DNA from: Reyranella sp.
Lineage (GTDB): Bacteria > Pseudomonadota > Alphaproteobacteria > Reyranellales > Reyranellaceae
Reading direction: 5' to 3'
Assembly (NCBI GenBank): GCA_019750135.1
Contig: JAIEOV010000022.1
Location: 248,001-312,000 of the forward strand
DNA: 64,000 nucleotides
A program made the translations under genes and the position numbers. Of this stretch, positions 16,803-24,231 are shown one piece after another (the first letter of the stretch is position 1; each line of letters begins with the position of its first letter). Below the pieces are notes generated by a model. That model was not told where the DNA came from. It saw nothing but the letters and a program-made list of their open reading frames with translations, and searched no databases.

Positions 16803-18041
16803 ATGACATCGTTCGGCGAATTGTCGCGAGAATGGCGTCCGATCCGGGGCAAAGTCGAAGCCTTCATCGAGGAGCGCGTTTATCCGCTCGAGCAGCAACT
16901 CGACGATGTCGACAACGAACGCTACTTCGCCCTGATGCGGCCCCTGATGGCCGAAGCGAAAGCGCGGGGCATCTGGGCGCTCGGTCATCCAAAGGAGATC
17001 GGCGGCCAGGGACTGCCGTTCGCGGCCTACGTTCTGATCAACGAGGTGATCGGACGGTCCGAGCATGCGATCGTGGCCTTGGGCACGCATACGCTTCAGG
17101 ATGCCCTAATGCTTCACCGCTTCGCCGGTGACGCCTGGAAGGAGAAATACCTGCGGCCCCTGGTGGACGGGGAATTCTTCCCCTCCGTCTCCATGACCGA
17201 GCCCGCGGTTGCGTCGTCCGATCCGACACAGCTCCAGACGAAGGCCGTCCTGGAAGATGGCGTATGGCGGATCAGCGGTCGCAAATGGTTCACCACCTGG
17301 GCGAACCGGGCCGCGTTCTCGACGGTGTTCGCGCGCACCGAATCGGAAGAGACGCCGGCGCACAAGGCATTCTCTATGATCGTCGTGCCGACGGATGCTC
17401 CGGGATACCGCATCGTACGGGAGATTCCCGTGTTCGGCATGCACGGCTGCCACTGCGAGGTCGCGCTGGAGGACGTGAGAGTCCCGGCTGACAACATCGT
17501 CGGTGGCCGCGGCGAGGGCTTCGCCATCGCCCAGAAGCGTCTGGGCCCCGGACGGATCTATCACTGCATGCGCTGGCTGGGACAGGCGCAGCGGGCCTTC
17601 GATCTCATGTGCCGGCGCGCCAACGAGCGGGTTGCGTTCGGTGGTCCGCTCGCGTCCAAGCAGCTCGTGCAGAAGATGGTCTTCGACAGTGCTTCCGAAA
17701 TCCAGGCGTGCCGATTGCTGACGCTCGACGCCGCGCGCAAGATCGATGCCGGCGAAGAAGCCCGAACGGAGATCGCCTTGATCAAGGTTGTCGGCGCGCA
17801 AATGGTGCACAACGTCGTCGACCGGGCGATCCAGGTGCATGGTGCGATGGGCGTCACGATCGATACGCCGCTGGAGCGCATGTATCGCCACGCCCGCTTT
17901 GCCCGCATCTATGATGGACCCGACGAGGTTCATATCGAGTCGGTCGCGAAGCGCATCCTGCGAACCTATGCGCAGGGCGGGGACTGGGACTTTGCCGAAC
18001 GCGACCAGGCGGCTCCTCCAGCCGCGCGGGCGGCTGCTTGA
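16803..18041 (+). CDS. Acyl-CoA dehydrogenase (ACAD10/11-like)
   Basis: A 412-residue flavoprotein predicted to introduce a 2,3-double bond into an acyl-CoA, passing electrons to ETF. The N-terminal helical domain, the FAD/substrate motif FPSVSMTEPAVASSDPTQL, a beta domain and a C-terminal helical domain are all visible. GPGRIYHCMRWLGQAQRA and YDGPDEVH place it near the ACAD10/11-type subfamily, which acts on longer or modified acyl chains. The C-terminus is Ala-rich. First gene of a plus-strand operon with acyl-CoA ligase, TetR and an OYE reductase; the ligase start overlaps its stop (TTGA). Confidence 0.9.
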   Translation: MTSFGELSREWRPIRGKVEAFIEERVYPLEQQLDDVDNERYFALMRPLMAEAKARGIWALGHPKEIGGQGLPFAAYVLINEVIGRSEHAIVALGTHTLQDALMLHRFAGDAWKEKYLRPLVDGEFFPSVSMTEPAVASSDPTQLQTKAVLEDGVWRISGRKWFTTWANRAAFSTVFARTESEETPAHKAFSMIVVPTDAPGYRIVREIPVFGMHGCHCEVALEDVRVPADNIVGGRGEGFAIAQKRLGPGRIYHCMRWLGQAQRAFDLMCRRANERVAFGGPLASKQLVQKMVFDSASEIQACRLLTLDAARKIDAGEEARTEIALIKVVGAQMVHNVVDRAIQVHGAMGVTIDTPLERMYRHARFARIYDGPDEVHIESVAKRILRTYAQGGDWDFAERDQAAPPAARAAA

Positions 18042-19642
18042 CGGCGGGGCGCGAGGCAACGCCGGCGACGCGTTACGAAGCGCATTTCGACGACCGTGTC
18101 GTTCTCTGCTTCGCTGAACGCGAGAAGGACATCTATCGGGTGTTCGAGCGCGCGGTCGCGCGGCGGCCTCAGGCCGAGGCTCTGATCAGCGCCAAGGCGC
18201 GCATCACCTATGGCGAGCTCAACGGTCACGTCGAACGTGTCGCCGCCGGCTTGCATCGTCTCGGCGTGGTGGCGGGCGAGCGCGTCGGCGTCCTTCTGGG
18301 CAACCGGCCGGAGTTCGTGATGGCGGTCCTCGCCGCCCTCCGTCTAGGTGCCATTGCCGTCCCGATCGGAACGCGGCTCGCCTCCGCCGAAATCCGCTAC
18401 ATCCTCGAGCACTCCGGTGCGCGCGTGGCGATCTACGACGACGAAGCGTCGGGGGCGGCCACGGCGGTGGGGGAGTTGGCTGGATCGGTGATCGGCATAC
18501 GATGCCCCGACTCCGGCGCTGGCGTGTCGTTTGAAGGCCTCGTCCTCGACGGAACGGCGCCGGTGCATACGATTCCTGCCGAGGAGGATACGGCTTTTCT
18601 TCTCTATACGTCAGGAACGACGGGGCGCCCCAAGGGGGCGATGCTGACGCACCTGAATGTCTGGCATTCGCTGAAGCATTTCGAGCTCGGTCATCGCCTC
18701 GGCGAGAACGAGCGCTCGCTGCTCGCCGTTCCGGCAACGCACGTCACCGGTCTGGTTGCCATCATCCTTTCGATGATCAACGTCGAAGGCGCCACGCTTC
18801 TGTTGCCGGTCTTCAAGTCCCGCGACTTCCTGGAGCTCGCGGCGCGCGAACGCATGACCCACACGGTGCTGGTTCCGGCGATGTACAATCTACTCCTGCG
18901 GGAGCCCGAGCGTGCGTCCTACGATCTCCGGGCCTGGCACCTCGGAAGCTACGGCGGGGCGCCGATGCCCGAGTCGGCCATCGTTTCTCTCGGACAATGG
19001 CTGCCGCATCTGTCGCTCGTGAACGGCTATGGTGCGACCGAGACCAGTTCGCCCACCAGCCTCACTCCGATCGGCGAGGGACTCGCCCGCCGCGAGACCG
19101 TCGGCAAACCCGTGCACTGCGCCGACGTCATCGTGGTGGACGATCATGGCTGCCAGGTGCCGCATGGCACCGCAGGCGAAATCTGGATTCGCGGCCCGAT
19201 GGTCGTGCCCGGTTACTGGCGAGACGCAGAGGCTACCAGGTCTTCTTTCACGGCAGGCTACTGGCACTCCGGCGATGTCGGCTCCATCGATGCCGAGGGA
19301 TTTCTGCGGCTGGTCGATCGCAAGAAGGACATGATCAATCGCGGCGGCTACAAGATCTATAGCGTCGAGGTGGAGAACGTCCTGGCGTCGCTCCCGGGCG
19401 TGTTCGAATGCGCCGTTGTCGCCAAGAGTTGCCCTGTGCTGGGAGAGCGTGTCCACGCTTTTGTCAGCCGCTCGAATCGCGATGTTTCGGCCGAGAGCAT
19501 CACGCGCCTGTGCGCCGAGCGCCTCGCCGACTACAAGGTGCCGGAAAGCTTCACGCTCATGGACGAACCCTTGCCGCGCAGCAGCGCCGGCAAGGTGCTC
19601 AAACGTACGCTGCGCGATCAGCTCAGGGAGACGGAATCGTGA
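18038..19642 (+). CDS. AMP-dependent acyl-CoA synthetase/ligase
   Basis: A 534-residue member of the ANL adenylating superfamily, activating a carboxylic acid to its CoA thioester. Motifs: P-loop YTSGTTGRPKG (190-200), aromatic/adenine motif YGATETS (331-337), hinge region GYWHSGDVG followed by DRKKDMINRGGYKIYSVEVE, and catalytic Lys519 in SSAGKVLKR. TTG start at 18038 in a 4-bp overlap with the acyl-CoA dehydrogenase. It should supply the CoA ester for the dehydrogenase; the carboxylic acid is probably imported by Liv transporter 2. Substrate class (fatty, cyclic or aromatic) is not readable. Confidence 0.9.
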   Translation: MTAGREATPATRYEAHFDDRVVLCFAEREKDIYRVFERAVARRPQAEALISAKARITYGELNGHVERVAAGLHRLGVVAGERVGVLLGNRPEFVMAVLAALRLGAIAVPIGTRLASAEIRYILEHSGARVAIYDDEASGAATAVGELAGSVIGIRCPDSGAGVSFEGLVLDGTAPVHTIPAEEDTAFLLYTSGTTGRPKGAMLTHLNVWHSLKHFELGHRLGENERSLLAVPATHVTGLVAIILSMINVEGATLLLPVFKSRDFLELAARERMTHTVLVPAMYNLLLREPERASYDLRAWHLGSYGGAPMPESAIVSLGQWLPHLSLVNGYGATETSSPTSLTPIGEGLARRETVGKPVHCADVIVVDDHGCQVPHGTAGEIWIRGPMVVPGYWRDAEATRSSFTAGYWHSGDVGSIDAEGFLRLVDRKKDMINRGGYKIYSVEVENVLASLPGVFECAVVAKSCPVLGERVHAFVSRSNRDVSAESITRLCAERLADYKVPESFTLMDEPLPRSSAGKVLKRTLRDQLRETES

Positions 19643-20385
19643 CGAGAACCGCCGCAGCCCTTGCCCGATCCTCGATGGAAATCGTAAGCCAGACCGACGA
19701 CGCTGAGCTGATCGAACGCCGGCGTGCGCAGCTCATCGCGGCAGCAACGCAGTGCTTTGCGACCAACGGCTACCATCGCACGACAATCAAGGAGATTGCC
19801 GACGTCGCAGGCTTCAGCCCGGGCCTCGTCTATACCTACGTGAAGGAGAAGGAGGACGTTCTTTTCCTGGTCATCGTCTCGATCCTCGAATCCTATGCGC
19901 GGGAGGTTCCGCGCACGCTCCAGAGAGTCACCGATCCGCTGGAACGGTTCCGCGCGGCCGTCGATGCCTACTGTCACGCGGCCGGTCGACACGTCGATGC
20001 CATCGCGCTCTCGTACCGCGAGACCAAGTCCCTGTCGTCCGACAGACAGAAGGTTCTGATGAACCTCGAGCTCAACAGCAACAAGATGATCTCCGATTGC
20101 CTGAACGCTTGTGTCGAGGCGGGATACTTCCGTCCGGTCAATCTCGATCTCATGACCTACCGCATCGTCCTGCTCGCGCATGGATGGGCGCTGAAGCACT
20201 GGCACTTCAAAAGGACCACGACCCTGGAGGAGTATGTCCGCGAAGGCCTCGACCTTTTCCAGCATGGGCTGCTCACGGAAAAAGGCTGGCAGCATTGGCG
20301 CCTGCTCTCCGGCGCGCAGCGAACTGCGATGCGACGGGAGACGAAGATACGTGGAACGCGCCGTCGTCCGACGAAGGGGCGGTGA
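19639..20385 (+). CDS. TetR-family transcriptional regulator
   Basis: A 248-residue regulator starting at GTG 19639 in the GTGA overlap with the ligase gene; ATG 19675 is an alternative. Helix-turn-helix TTIKEIADVAGFSPGLVYTY is at 48-67, and a helical ligand domain follows with HGWALKHWHFKR near 185. The tail is very basic. By analogy with TetR repressors of acyl-CoA degradation genes, its effector may be a CoA ester made by the neighbouring ligase. It probably binds the paired dyads at 16621-16640 and 16751-16770, controlling both divergent operons. Confidence 0.9.
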   Translation: MTRTAAALARSSMEIVSQTDDAELIERRRAQLIAAATQCFATNGYHRTTIKEIADVAGFSPGLVYTYVKEKEDVLFLVIVSILESYAREVPRTLQRVTDPLERFRAAVDAYCHAAGRHVDAIALSYRETKSLSSDRQKVLMNLELNSNKMISDCLNACVEAGYFRPVNLDLMTYRIVLLAHGWALKHWHFKRTTTLEEYVREGLDLFQHGLLTEKGWQHWRLLSGAQRTAMRRETKIRGTRRRPTKGR

Positions 20386-20389
20386 TTCG

Positions 20390-21475
20390 ATGAGCAAGCT
20401 GTTCTCGCCGTTGAAGCTCCGTGAACTCGCTATTCCCAACAGGGTCGTGATGTCGCCGATGTGCCAATATGCCGCGATCGACGGCTTGGCGCAGCCGTGG
20501 CACATGGCCCATCTCTCATCCCGGGCGATCGGTGGGGCAGGCCTCATCATGGCGGAAGCGACCGCTGTCTCACCCGAAGGACGGTTGAGCCCCGAGGATC
20601 TCGGATTGTGGTCGGATCGTCATGCCGCAGCTCTGCGGCCGATCACCGACTTCATCCGCGACTGCGGCGCGATATCGGGGATTCAGCTCGCCCATGGCGG
20701 CCGCAAGAGCGCCCGCTATCGCCCGTGGGAGGGCAACGGTCCGCTGAGCCCAGACCGGAGCTGGCCCTTGATAGCGCCGAGCGCGGTGGCCTTCGATGAG
20801 GGCTGGCAGGTTCCTGCCGAGATGAACTCCGACGACATAGCGAGGATCGTCGACGCTTTCCGCGGAGGAGCCCGGCGGGCGCGCGCTGCCGGTTTCGACG
20901 TCATCGAAGGCCACTTTGCCCACGGCTACTTGCTCCACTCCTTCCTTTCGCCGTTGAGCAACAAGCGAACCGATATGTACGGCGGCACCCTGGAAAACCG
21001 GGCGCGACTTCCGTTGATGGTGGCCCGAACGCTGAGAGAGGAATGGCCAAGTCACTTGCCCGTCTTTGTCAGGATCTCCGCAGTCGACTGGCAGGAGGGA
21101 GGCCTCACGCTGGACGAGTCCGTCAAGTTTGCCGGCTGGTTGCGTGATTGCGGTATCGATCTGGTCGATTGCTCCAGCGGCGCGGTGGTGCCGCGCGAGC
21201 AAATTCCCGTCGCTCCGGGTTATCAGGTGCCGTTCGCGGCCCGCATTCGCAAGGAGGCCGGCATTGCCACGGCGGCCGTAGGCGTCATTACACAGCCGGT
21301 TCAGGCCGAGGAAATTCTGGTCCGCGGCGATGCCGACCTGATCTTTCTCGCGCGTGCGCTTCTGCGGGATCCCTACTGGGCACAATCTGCATCCGAGCAG
21401 CTCGATGCCCACTCCCTTTGGCCGGTGCAGTATGCAAGGGCGGTCGCGCAGCGGACCCCGAGCAAGGCGTGGTAG
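20390..21475 (+). CDS. Old yellow enzyme family NADH:flavin oxidoreductase (YqjM/NamA-like)
   Basis: A 361-residue FMN-dependent TIM-barrel ene-reductase. The YqjM-type N-terminus is visible with redox-tuning Cys25 in MSPMCQY, then GIQLAHGGRKS, substrate-binding His175/His178 in GHFAHGY, LLHSFLSPLSNKRTDMYGG, and C-terminal FMN phosphate residues near GVIT. Start ATG 20390 with GAAGGGGCGG upstream. As last gene of the operon after acyl-CoA dehydrogenase and ligase it could reduce or isomerise an enoyl/enone intermediate, or resemble the N-terminal half of 2,4-dienoyl-CoA reductase; the Fe-S/FAD domains of that enzyme are absent. Confidence 0.88.
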   Translation: MSKLFSPLKLRELAIPNRVVMSPMCQYAAIDGLAQPWHMAHLSSRAIGGAGLIMAEATAVSPEGRLSPEDLGLWSDRHAAALRPITDFIRDCGAISGIQLAHGGRKSARYRPWEGNGPLSPDRSWPLIAPSAVAFDEGWQVPAEMNSDDIARIVDAFRGGARRARAAGFDVIEGHFAHGYLLHSFLSPLSNKRTDMYGGTLENRARLPLMVARTLREEWPSHLPVFVRISAVDWQEGGLTLDESVKFAGWLRDCGIDLVDCSSGAVVPREQIPVAPGYQVPFAARIRKEAGIATAAVGVITQPVQAEEILVRGDADLIFLARALLRDPYWAQSASEQLDAHSLWPVQYARAVAQRTPSKAW

Positions 21476-21496
21476 TTGCAAGGTGATACTACTGTA

Positions 21497-21529
21497 GTTC
21501 TTTACAAGAACCACCGTTTTTGATAGAAT
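21497..21529 (+). promoter_or_regulatory. Promoter TTTACA-N17-TAGAAT with overlapping palindrome
   Basis: TTTACA (21501-21506) and TAGAAT (21524-21529) are spaced by 17 bases, a good sigma-70-type promoter. A perfect dyad GTTCTT-TAC-AAGAAC (21497-21511) covers the -35, so a repressor bound there would block transcription. It would serve the HdeD-like genes with a leader of almost 290 bases. No regulator gene is adjacent. Confidence 0.5.
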
Positions 21530-21823
21530 CCGGCGGTGCTTTATGCATCGTCTGCCCGAACCGAATCGCGAGGGGGAGATTGCCCGTGCTGGGGGAAGCT
21601 CGCCCATAAGCGCTGATGTGCTTTCGGGCATCGAGACCGGCCCGGAGGGGGCTGCGCAAAATGCGCGAAATGCGGAAATTCCTGGCAGCAGTGCATGCAC
21701 GATGACGTCCGCCTTCACTGGCGACGGCGTCGCAATTGAGGCACAGTATGGCAGGTTGCAGGCCTTGGCCGTTTTCACGCCGGCCACAGTCGAGCGCGAA
21801 CCCGTTGCGACGGAGAAGCGGAC
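21530..21823 (+). other. Long leader/intergenic region upstream of hdeD-like gene
   Basis: About 290 bases between the candidate promoter and the HdeD-like start. A 94-codon reading frame beginning at ATG 21543 runs through it and ends in an ATGA overlap with the HdeD-like start, but it has no recognisable motif and no clear ribosome site, so I do not call it a gene. I see several G-rich runs and short stems but no riboswitch I can name. GGAGAAG precedes the HdeD-like ATG. Confidence 0.3.
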
Positions 21824-22402
21824 ATGAGCACCGACTACGCGGGCCGCACAGAGCGCCGTCACACCGCTGAAATCTTTCGCGACAATTGGCTCTGGCTGGT
21901 GTTGCTGGGATCGGTTCTGATCCTGGCGGGCGCCCTCGCCATCCTGGTCCCGGCCGTCTCGGAGATCCCGGCCAGCAAGATCCTGGGCAGCGTCCTGGTC
22001 GTCAGCGGCCTGGTGCAGGTTCTGCAGGCGGCCAAGATGCTGAACTGGATCGGCTTCATCTGGCACATGATGCTTGGCATCCTGGCCACGATCGGCGGCG
22101 CCCTGATCTACATGGATCCGTTTGCCGGCGTGGTGGCGATCACGCTGCTGATCGCCATCATCTTCGCCGTCCATGGCCTGACGCAGATCGCCTTCGCCAT
22201 CCGGGTGCGCAGCCAGGCGGGCTGGCACTGGTTCCTGGTGTCGGGCCTCATCGCCCTGATCGTGAGCGGGCTCCTGGTGGCGAAGCTGCCCTACAGCCAC
22301 TCCTTTACGCCGGCCACGATCGCGGGCGTGTCGTTGCTGTTCGCCGGCTGTGCCTACGTCGCCATGGCACTGGCCTCGCGGAAAGCCGCCGTCTCGACCT
22401 GA
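21824..22402 (+). CDS. HdeD/DUF308-family membrane protein 1
   Basis: A 192-residue inner-membrane protein with six predicted membrane segments. The chain starts with a short charged cytoplasmic N-terminus, then WLWLVLLGSVLILAGALAIL, and shows the repeated pattern of two-helix units with Gly/Ala-rich turns (VVSGLVQVLQA; IYMDPFAGVVAITLLIAIIF) typical of HdeD. HdeD proteins are linked to acid resistance in enterobacteria, with unknown mechanism. Followed 98 bp later by a second HdeD-like gene and a secreted protein; the three probably form one stress-related unit. Confidence 0.82.
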   Translation: MSTDYAGRTERRHTAEIFRDNWLWLVLLGSVLILAGALAILVPAVSEIPASKILGSVLVVSGLVQVLQAAKMLNWIGFIWHMMLGILATIGGALIYMDPFAGVVAITLLIAIIFAVHGLTQIAFAIRVRSQAGWHWFLVSGLIALIVSGLLVAKLPYSHSFTPATIAGVSLLFAGCAYVAMALASRKAAVST

Positions 22403-22500
22403 CGCCACATTGGGACGCCCGGAATGGTCGTGGGACTTCACGTCAATGCGTTCACGGCCGTCCTTCGTAGAATGCCGGGCAGACGAAGCCGGAGGGTTTC

Positions 22501-23061
22501 ATGACAGTCTCTGATCAGGCTTCAGCCACTGCCGCCGAGCCGCTGCGCGCCAAGAGCGGCTGGATCGTGGCCTTGGGCATCGTGTACGTGGTCGCCGGCG
22601 CGGTCGCGCTGTCGAGCGTCGTCATGGCCACGGTGATCAGCGTCTTCCTCGTCGGCATCATGATGATCGTCGCGGGCATCGCCGAGGTCTTCAACGCCCT
22701 GCAGGTGAAGTCGTGGGGCAAGTTCGTGCTCTGGCTGCTGCTGGGCGCCCTCTATGTCATAGCCGGCATCCTGACCTTCGAGAATCCGCTGTTCGCGGCC
22801 AAGCTGCTGACCTTGCTGCTCGGCGCCTCGCTGATCGCCTCCGGCGTGGTCAAGATCGTGCTCGGCTTCAGCATGAAGGCGGGACCGTCCTGGGTCGTCG
22901 TGGTGCTGGCCGGTCTCGTCACCGTGTTCGTCGGCGCGGTGATCGTGGCGCAATGGCCGGTCAACAGCCTCTACATCCTCGGCATCTTCCTCGCCGTCGA
23001 TCTCATCTTCACGGGAGTGGGGTGGATCTCGATCGGCCTTGGCCTGAAACCCCGTCCATAG
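22501..23061 (+). CDS. HdeD/DUF308-family membrane protein 2
   Basis: A 186-residue six-helix membrane protein and likely paralogue of the gene before it. The first helix is WIVALGIVYVVAGAVALSSV, and family turns include GIMMIVAGIAEVFNAL and LTFENPLFAAKLLTLLLGAS. GGAGGG is placed about 5 bases before ATG 22501. It ends 9 bp before the start of a secreted protein and is separated from the first HdeD-like gene by 98 bp with no strong promoter. Function inferred only from family: membrane stress or acid resistance. Confidence 0.82.
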   Translation: MTVSDQASATAAEPLRAKSGWIVALGIVYVVAGAVALSSVVMATVISVFLVGIMMIVAGIAEVFNALQVKSWGKFVLWLLLGALYVIAGILTFENPLFAAKLLTLLLGASLIASGVVKIVLGFSMKAGPSWVVVVLAGLVTVFVGAVIVAQWPVNSLYILGIFLAVDLIFTGVGWISIGLGLKPRP

Positions 23062-23070
23062 GAGATGATG

Positions 23071-23631
23071 ATGAGCAGATCACTGACCACCCTTTCGCTC
23101 TGCCTGGTTGGCATGACGCTGGCGCCGGCCGTGCTGGCCCAGACCAAGAGCGCGCTCGATGTGACGGCCTCCCAGGGCTCGCCGGAGTTCCGCGATCCCA
23201 AGACCGGCCAGGTCTGGACGCCGGAGACGGTCGGCCAGGACGGCCGGCCGATCGGGCCGGAGGACGCCGCCTTCGACCCGAGCGCCCAGGCGGCGAGCAT
23301 GCAGGCGGTGCTGCAGAAGACGACGGCGCGGCCGGTCGGATCGGTGCCGATCACCGCCGGGCCCACGGTGCCGATCGTCGTCATGGAGAGCCCGACCTTG
23401 CGCGCCATCCCGGGCCAACGCTGGCAGGTGGTGATGTATCTCAACAACAACAGCGGCAACACGATCAATCCGGTCGTCGACTGCAACTTCACCAATGCCG
23501 GCAAGCCCGTCACCAACACGCGCGCGCAGGTTTCGCCGATGGGGGCAGGTGTGCGCGCCGGCATCGCCGTCATGGGGCCGCGCACCAACTTCTTCGTCGA
23601 CAAGGCGCAATGCCAGGTGGTTTCGCCTTAG
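23071..23631 (+). CDS. Secreted hypothetical protein
   Basis: A 186-residue protein with a clear signal peptide (SLCLVGMTLAPAVLAQ, cleavage about residue 23). Three ATGs occur in a row at 23065, 23068 and 23071; the third is chosen because AGGAG at 23060-23064 then has normal spacing. The mature part has a flexible Pro/Gln/Thr-rich first half, including DPKTGQVWTPETVGQDGRP, and a beta-rich second half with two Cys (CNFTN and QCQVV) that may form a disulfide. I do not recognise the family. Its position after two HdeD genes suggests an envelope role. Confidence 0.72.
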   Translation: MSRSLTTLSLCLVGMTLAPAVLAQTKSALDVTASQGSPEFRDPKTGQVWTPETVGQDGRPIGPEDAAFDPSAQAASMQAVLQKTTARPVGSVPITAGPTVPIVVMESPTLRAIPGQRWQVVMYLNNNSGNTINPVVDCNFTNAGKPVTNTRAQVSPMGAGVRAGIAVMGPRTNFFVDKAQCQVVSP

Positions 23632-23637
23632 CCTAGG

Positions 23638-24231
23638 TCAGGACCGCCGGAAGATCACGGACAGGTTGTTCGCCGGCATCTCCACGATCTCCGGCGCAGC
23701 AAAGCCGTCGGCCATGGCGAGCGCGGTCACGGCTTCGAGATCGCGAACGCCCCACGTGGGATCGCGGCGCCTGAGGTCGCAGTCGAAGGCCTCGTTGCTC
23801 GGCGCCGTGTGCCGGCCGTCGCGGCGAAAGGGACCGTAGAGATAAAGCAGACCACGGTCTGGCAGGACGCGCGCCGCCCCCGCCATCAGGCCGACCGCCG
23901 CGGTCCACGGGGCAATGTGGATCATGTTGCAGCAGAGCACGGCGTCGGCGCGCTCGACCGGCCAGGCCGCCGCCTCGGCATCGAGCGCCAGCGCCGGCCG
24001 GATGTTCGTAAGCCCGCTGGTTTCGGCCCAGGCATCGATGCTGGCCAGCGCTTCGTGGTCGGGGTCGCTCGGCTGGAACACGAGCTGCGGCAGGTTGGCG
24101 GCGAAGTGCACGGCATGCTCGCCCGATCCGCTGGCGACTTCGAGGACAAGACCCTCGGCCGGCAGGTGCCGCTGCAGCACGTCGAGGATGGGCTGGCGGT
24201 TGCGCACCGTCGCCGGAGCATGACGCTTCAT
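23638..24231 (-). CDS. DUF938 family SAM-dependent methyltransferase-like protein
   Basis: A 197-residue class I methyltransferase fold. Motif I is VLEVASGSGEHAVHFA (29-44), an acidic loop follows (QPSDPDHEA), then LCCNMIHIAPW, and a late GLLYLYGPFRRDGRHT plus SNEAFDCDLRRRDPTWG, which is diagnostic of DUF938. The substrate of this family is unknown. It is the last gene of a four-gene minus-strand operon and its ATG overlaps the molybdoenzyme stop by 4 bp. Confidence 0.88.
   Translation of the reverse strand: MKRHAPATVRNRQPILDVLQRHLPAEGLVLEVASGSGEHAVHFAANLPQLVFQPSDPDHEALASIDAWAETSGLTNIRPALALDAEAAAWPVERADAVLCCNMIHIAPWTAAVGLMAGAARVLPDRGLLYLYGPFRRDGRHTAPSNEAFDCDLRRRDPTWGVRDLEAVTALAMADGFAAPEIVEMPANNLSVIFRRS

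Noticed and set aside
21540..21700. Possible riboswitch in the G-rich leader upstream of hdeD
   Set aside because: I compared by eye with yybP-ykoY-type patterns but could not find the conserved core; a covariance search would be needed.
21543..21827. 94-codon plus-strand frame ending in an ATGA overlap with the first HdeD-like gene
   Set aside because: No ribosome site, no recognisable motif, low-complexity composition. Overlap by chance is plausible, so it is left as leader sequence.
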